Position numbers and translations under genes: made by a program
Notes under the pieces: model-generated
The model's input: only the letters and a program-made list of their open reading frames with translations
Told to the model about the DNA's origin: nothing
Database searches by the model: none
NCBI GenBank assembly: GCA_010015675.1
Contig: ML977033.1
Span: 119,672 to 183,671, forward strand
Length of the DNA: 64,000 nucleotides
DNA from: Byssothecium circinans
Lineage: Eukaryota > Ascomycota > Dothideomycetes > Pleosporales > Massarinaceae
Direction of reading: 5' to 3'
Part shown: in pieces, positions 58,525 to 64,000 of the stretch
How the letters are laid out: each line of letters begins with the position of its first letter
Numbering within the stretch: position 1 is the stretch's first letter

Positions 58525-59103
58525 TGGGGCCTTATGTAGTGGTATGGACGGTCGTGGTCTGATCTGCAGCAGTAATGTTAGTGTTTGTTCATGCGCTGAG
58601 TGAGTTGATCTCCGAGGCCGATGTGATGGAGTCGCGGCAGGCGTGCGACGAGGTTGCAGAGCGAGGCGAGGGGAGTTGAATGTGGCAGGTTGGACGGTGG
58701 GGTTAAGTTGTGTGCGAAGCTAGTGGCTGAGGTCGTGCTGAATAATCATGCCTGGTTGTCAACATATGTCCACAGGTGGTGCGCCAGGTTGGAATCGAGC
58801 TACGCATGGGTGTTTCGGGCGCAACCAAACAAGCGGACTGCTGGTAAAGATAATAAAATAAGTGTAGTACCATCTGTTCACTTACTTCGAGCTTCAGTCC
58901 AATACTAGAGTGGCGGCCATCGCGAGTTAAAGCACTCGGACAGAGGATACTGAGAGCTAAACTCGTGTTATTAGTGATAGAGTCTGATACATAGCAGCAT
59001 GAATGAGACAAAATCACTCCCCAAGATACTATGTTTACCACAGTCAGGACTTCCTCTAAAAGAACCTTTCGAGGACAAACAGTGTCAACACCACCACGCA
59101 ATC
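58525..59103. other. divergent spacer
   Basis: Upstream of paralogue 3 and of the small-protein gene A. Short unsupported frames only. Confidence 0.4.
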
Positions 59104-60170
59104 ATGGCCCAAAGGCTACCCATCATCATGATAGCCGACTTTTCTCGTCCCACCATAAGTTACCGCGTAGCTGCGACCCGAGCCAAAACCTACGGCGAAC
59201 TCATTGCCCTCACACGACGTGTTTTCGAAAAGCCTATCGATGACTACAACTTGCACATTCACTTCGACGGTACTAGATGCAGAGGCCGAGCCTTGGAGTG
59301 CGAATGGGACGACAATGCATATCTTGGCGAAGAGTTTCTTGATCAACGCGGGTCTCTGACCCTCTATGTGCATTTTGAGAGGAAAGTTATCAGGGAGCAG
59401 TTTGGAAAAGATGATTTGACCATGGAAGGTGTGGAGGAGATGAATACGATGGAGCTTTTGGAGAGGCTTGAGAATATGGAGCAGCGGATCAAACGGCCGG
59501 TTCATGTCAAGGTAAGACGAAACTCTCTTCTGAAAGAACGACAACTAACGTTTAGAAGAAGGAACTCGTCGTCGTCAAAGATCGCGAGGATCAGACGCAT
59601 GATATCCTCTCCACGACAGAGGTGGCGGTCGGCTGCATTTCATCACACCCTGCTCCCCACCTACTGGCATCTCCACATAGAACCGAAATTCTATCCAGCC
59701 GAATCTAAAGCTCTGCTGCCGGTTCTCCGCTCCCGACTCCTTTGCCGTCTGACCAAACAACAACCCAAGTGACCATCGTCGACGACTGCACGTCAGCCCG
59801 CCTACTCAACTACGGTATCGTTATCGGTCAAGCACAAGCAGTCACCTGCCGCGATCCTCTCAAGCGTCCGTTGGTGCGCGCCATTCTCGGGCTTCCGACA
59901 AAAAAGGGTACCCTTCCGAGAGTTCTATCATACATTCCCGCAAAGTACGGCACGGATAAGGAAAGAACGAACGGCGATATATTGGTCAAGCTCGTGGGTG
60001 TGGACTTGTTAGCAGAGTTTGAAGGTATGTATCCAGGTGAGAGCGGGATGAAGATCAGAGAAGCCCTGATGAGGAAGAATGGAATCAAGGTGAAAGAAGT
60101 GGAGACTGAGCAGGGAACGAAAAATGATGGGATTAGGAGTAAAGGTGAGAAAGAACTCGTGCCTCAGTGA
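59104..60170 (+). pseudogene. small-domain protein A, with an internal stop codon
   Basis: Unknown family, tandem relative of protein B at 60635. Exon 1 59104-59511 and exon 2 from 59556, after a 44-base intron with CTAAC branch. The N-terminal domain reads PIIMIADFSRPTISYRV, then ELIALTRRVF, NLHIHFDG, LECEWDDNAYL and GSLTLYVHFERK. A helix MEGVEEMNTMELLERLENM follows. TAA at 59706-59708 stops the protein at 186 residues, but the same frame stays open for 154 more codons to 60170 and looks coding (LLNYGIVIGQAQAV, RAILGLPTKKGTLPRVLSYI). CAA-to-TAA is one CpA-to-TpA step. Either the 186-residue product is real or the gene is truncated. Confidence 0.6.
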
Positions 60171-60634
60171 GAGAGATCTTGTGCATAGTTGGGCATGATC
60201 TAAGTCTCGTGTGAAAAGCAGCTGGACATGGGGGGAAGTATATCTTGAAGGATGAGGTTCCGGAGAGGAGTTGCGGGAAGGATGTAGCATACATAAAAGT
60301 TTCCCTCTACTGCCTTCTAATCATCCATATATATCAATAATTCACTGTCCGAGTTCAAGAGTTCCCTCACAAACGCGTTTGCACGCCTACGCACGGCTTG
60401 AGCCGGTAACTGAAGTCTGCGTCACCGACTCACTGCCCACAAACGGAGAATTTTCAGACTCCACCAACCCAATCCTCATCTCCACTGACTCAAGCCTCCC
60501 GATACTGCTCGCGAACGTCTTCATTTATACGAATACCAAAACCGATCAGTCACACATCCCATGCGACAGCCTTTGCCTAAAGTTTCCCATGTGCCGCCGA
60601 ACACGCGCTCCGCAAAACGATAATAACAGCTAAA
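60171..60634. other. gene-free spacer
   Basis: Between the two related small-protein genes. It probably holds the promoter of gene B; short pyrimidine-rich stretches are seen before its ATG. No recognised motif. Confidence 0.4.
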
Positions 60635-61289
60635 ATGGGCGACTACCCCGCCGTCCGGGTCCAGCTTCGCGATTTCTCCTCGAATAAGATTGCCTACACA
60701 CTCCCCGCATGGCAGTTGACTTCCTTCGACGACCTTCTCGAGCGCGCCTACATTCCGCTCTTCCGCAACCCGAGAGTCTACGAGGCGCATCTTCATTTCA
60801 ACAACTACCAGTGCGGTGAGAAGGTCATGAAGGAGAAGTGGGAGAGCGGCGAATACTTGCACGGATTGAGCGGCAACGACATGCTGACGGTCTGGGTCCA
60901 CTATGTGCGACGACCAGGTCGTGATCGGTATGGCTTCCCGCTGGATGGTGGAGAGGAGGAGGAGGATGAGGATGCCGGCGAGCAGAGGCAGCATGGGGCA
61001 GATAGAGATAAGAGCCAGCGGGTTCTGGGCAGCGAGCCGCTGCAGCGACTCCCATCAGAGATGTCATCCGGCGGTAGTGATGAGGAAGAGGAGGTTACTG
61101 GTGAGCGGGCCGTGAGAGGCTGTCATCGAGACCAGGTAAGTTTTAGTAGAGTCTCGTTTTTCATTGATAAAATATTGATATTCTGGGATGTAGAGGGTCG
61201 GCGAGAGCCCGCTTTTTGAACGTGGTCCGCCAGAGGACTACATTGAGAAGCGATCGGAGAGTCCAGAGGTGTTGTGGAGTGACAACTGA
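60635..61289 (+). CDS. small-domain protein B, tandem relative of A
   Basis: Exons 60635-61135 and 61194-61289 encode 198 residues. The N-terminal domain aligns with protein A along its length: AVRVQLRDFSSNKIAYTLP, TSFDDLLERAY, YEAHLHFNNYQCGEKV, KEKWESGEYL and DMLTVWVHYVRR. The strand-helix-strand-strand order suggests an alpha/beta fold of about 90 residues, but I cannot name it. The C-terminal half is an acidic disordered region (GGEEEEDEDAGEQ, SGGSDEEEEV) and ends SPEVLWSDN. The intron (gtaagt...gatgtag) extends the protein by 31 residues. Function unknown. The shared domain is real by eye; its biology is not known. Confidence 0.7.
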
Positions 61290-62931
61290 GCGGGAGTGGT
61301 CGCTGGCGCGCGGGAAGAAGATGGTTTTGGTAGATAGAAGCGGTTAGAGACAGTTCTACTCAATAAAACTACAACTTAGAGGGCACTGCATGATTCTGAC
61401 GGCCACACATTAGCCATCATCCCTTTCACTTCCTCCTATTTGTACCTACACATAAAACCTGGTATCTGTACAACCTCTCGCGGGAAATATACACTAAGAC
61501 GAGGTCACTTCTTGACTATGAATCCTGTCAAGGTGCTGCATCTCTTCAATAATAGCGATGAGGAGCAAAACTTAAGAAGAGGATTGAACCGCCGTGCAAG
61601 GAGTTGTAGAAGGTGCTGGGATGCGATGTACGAGTTGAAAAGTATATAAAAGACACTATGGTGCTTTCAAATAGCTTGATAGATGCAGCGATTATCTGTG
61701 AGAGAGGAGATATATAGCCTGCTTCAGTGCTGTTACTTAAGGTGATGGAGGAAGGCTATTGAGAAAGGGAGGACATTCGGTTCACAGTATTGGGAAGGGC
61801 CATAGAGGATTAGAACATGGATTTACGATGTGACAGGGAGAGTGTCAAGACTGGCTGGGCAATGACAAGGCTGTGCACTCATTCGTCATTGTGCTCTCAA
61901 TTCATTTCCATGCTAAAATCTTCCACAACACCTAGAACCAGATCAAAACCGATAAAGATGGCGTTCTCTATACTTTATTGATGGCCGGAGATATCCTGGC
62001 CTCATGTTGTCTTGTCGTATCCCGCGCTGAACGAGAAGTAGCCACAGATTACATGCATGATCTCCTATGGAGGGTGATAGAAACCCACATGATACGGTGA
62101 GTAAAGGATCTGCATCCAGAATTTGATCGACTTGCAACATGGGTTGTGCAGTTCTAAGGTTCCCCATTTTTCACGTGACTTGGTCACAGAGCTGACTCAA
62201 AATGTGCAACCTAGTGTCTTCTTAGCAGGGGAATGAACTATGAGGCCCCTCTTAAGAGCTAATGCATCTCATATATTAATTTCAGGGCCCGAGTTATGAT
62301 CCATACCTGCTGCAATTTGTCACTGTCTGTATAGCATAAGTACGCATCCGTACCGACACCCAACCAGCCTCCAACTGTAACCTCAATCTCCATCTCATAC
62401 GCTACATCACGCAACTCGAATGACATGATAGCTCCCTTGAATCCATTCATCGTACGTAACTTTCCCGAGGCGCGATCCGAAACCAAGTCTGTGCCTCAGT
62501 ACTGAGCTTTTCCCGTAATGGAACAATCGGGCGGCGTTCCACAACTCGCTAGCAACAATTGTCTCTGTGATACATCCTCGTGAGATGCTTTCTGCGGCCT
62601 TCTAAGCCGTTGCGCAGTTTACGCACCGAGGTTCGTGGCCGGCGAAAGTCTCACAGCCAGTCAGAATCTCTCTTATTTAATATGCTGTGAGAGATAGCGT
62701 AAACATGCGTACTGAAAGAAAGTCAGCCAAGTAAACAAAAACCGCTACGTGCTTAGCCACAACCAAGCCGAATGGCCAATTCCCGGTAGATAAATGGCTC
62801 CCTCCACATCTCCCAGGTTACCTAAAATGCACCTCACATGTTCTCTTTCACCAGCCCAATGCAACTACCAACCCAGCAAGCCCAATACCATACTCCACAC
62901 TAACTTACACCCAAGTGCCTACCTATCCACA
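61290..62931. other. gene-free AT-leaning region
   Basis: 1.6 kb with only short frames. A CA-rich low-complexity stretch at 62790-62931 is the 3' flank of the flavin oxidase. No transposon, RNA gene or promoter could be assigned. Confidence 0.45.
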
Positions 62932-64000
62932 CTACTCCCCTTCACCCCTCCTACACAACCTCCCATCCTGCCCCCCAAACCCCTCCCGACCCCCAACAAC
63001 CCACGCCTCGCTCCCCACACCCCCCACCACCCAAAACACCCCCCACGGATCCCACTCCCCCTTCACCTCCGCCAACTTCCCATAATTGCTCCCCCAAAAT
63101 GCCTCCCTCCAACCCACCGTCTGCGCATCCCCCTCATTCATATAACTCCCCGACCCGGGCGTGATATCCCTCCACACCTGCATATACCCCTGCAGCCGCT
63201 CATGTCTCGCTCTCTGTTCCTCAAGCGACAGAACGGGAGACACGCCGTTCCAGTGCGCGTTCGGGGCGTAGCCTTGTGCGTGCATGATTGCGCTGCGGAA
63301 GGCCGGGAGGATGGCGTTGGGGCGCGTGAGACGCGGACTGGGGTTCGGGGTGAAGATTTGGCCGTGGAAGTCGTAGCCGCCGTGTTCGACGAAGCGGCGG
63401 ATTGCCGCGCTCATGAGGTTGAGGGAGGGCGCGGTGGCGAAGTTGGGGCGGAGGAAGAGCCGGGAGGCGATGAGGGTGTTGTGGACGGGGTCGTTGAGGG
63501 CGGATAGGTGGACTGGGGGGTCTTGCGGGGCTTGGGGAGGTTCTGGTTCTTGGGGCCGTTGGGGGTGGAGGAGTTCTTGAACTTGCGGTTGGGGAATCGC
63601 GATCGCGATCCCGACGTCGTTCAATCTCTCTAGTAACGGGCGAATGAAAGCGCGGGCTTCGCTCAAGGTAGTATTCGGCAGTGAGATACTCGTAGTGAAC
63701 GTCAAACCAGTGACGTTCTGCGACGTAGCATGTCGGATAAAATCATATCCAAAACCCCCGGCATCACAAAGAGCGGTGCAAAACCCCCAGTACGCTTTCA
63801 TTCCCTCCCAGAAAACGTCTGCAGTGAGATTCGAGGTAGGTTGGCCGGTTTTAGGAACCGTGGAGAAGGTGATGCTCTGTCCAGTCAGTGGAGTCAGTGG
63901 GAAGGTGGCTATGACCATAGAAGTCACAATGCCGAAGTTTCCTAATGGTTGAGTTCAGTGGAGTGGGTTTGTAAAGCAGTCGAGTGTGACTTACCTCCAC
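62932..64000 (-). CDS. FAD-linked oxidoreductase with BBE domain, 5' end cut by the window
   Basis: C-terminal two thirds of a berberine-bridge-like flavin oxidase (VAO superfamily). Exon 63941-62932 joins, across an intron 63994-63942 (gtaagt...attag), to the last bases of an upstream exon at 63995-64000. The joined frame makes GGNFGIVTSM, part of the FAD-binding domain. C-terminal motifs: SGSYMNEGDAQTVGWREAFWGSNYGKL and DPWGVFWV (BBE domain), closing with DGRLCR. The substrate-binding part is in between and has a Pro/Gln-rich insertion. Typical family members are secreted and bind FAD covalently; the signal peptide and the FAD-attachment residues lie outside the window. Substrate unknown. 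Confidence 0.85.

Noticed and set aside
1..64000. tRNA, rRNA, CRISPR or intact transposon
   Set aside because: No cloverleaf with A/B boxes, array or transposase/reverse-transcriptase domain was found by eye on either strand.

Overview
This is a stretch of filamentous-ascomycete (Pezizomycotina) nuclear DNA. The genes carry short GT-AG introns of about 45-120 bases with CTGAC/CTAAC branch points. The gene set is typical of moulds: a GH115 xylan glucuronidase, Hsp88/Sse1, the Sim4-complex protein Fta1, the phospholipase D regulator Srf1 and a mitochondrial KHE-type protein. A Dothideomycete is my best guess, from general gene flavour only. Genes lie on both strands and there are no operons. 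I found no tRNA, rRNA, CRISPR array or intact transposon.

Layout. 0.5-2.9 kb: GH31 alpha-xylosidase. 3.4-9 kb: two damaged fungal-specific genes, a DUF7708-like protein with a frameshift and a DUF7025-type AAA ATPase with three nonsense codons and no Walker B. 9.9-13 kb: a TatD-family metallohydrolase and a short-chain dehydrogenase, divergently arranged. 13.8-15.2 kb: a broken major-royal-jelly/yellow-family secreted protein. 16-23.4 kb is the housekeeping core: Srf1, the KHE protein, a cupin and cullin-1, the scaffold of SCF ubiquitin ligases. 24.3-27.5 kb: a long low-complexity protein with 42-base tandem repeats. 28.9-31.1 kb: a sugar porter. 33.2-36.1 kb: a GH115 enzyme gene with two frameshifts. 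36.8-40.9 kb: Fta1 and Hsp88 share a divergent promoter that contains a step-type heat-shock element.

41-64 kb is the accessory half. It has AT-rich degenerate DNA, a broken F-box gene, lineage-specific secreted or low-complexity proteins, a kinase-like/APH-like protein and a GPI-anchor-like cell-surface protein. It also holds a three-gene array of F-box-like proteins that share an unusual Cys/His framework (54.1-58.5 kb), a tandem pair of small related proteins (59.1-61.3 kb), and a BBE-type flavin oxidase running off the right edge.

Three themes stand out. First, the paralogous F-box-like array and the paralogous small-protein pair lie side by side and look like a lineage-specific expansion. 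The F-box proteins could feed substrates to the SCF scaffold encoded at 20.7 kb. Second, many genes are broken, and most of the premature stops are explicable as CpA-to-TpA changes, as repeat-induced point mutation would leave; the remaining lesions are indels at G runs, which might be assembly error. Third, the plant-hemicellulose theme (alpha-xylosidase, sugar porter, GH115) suits a plant-associated or saprotrophic fungus, with the GH115 apparently lost.
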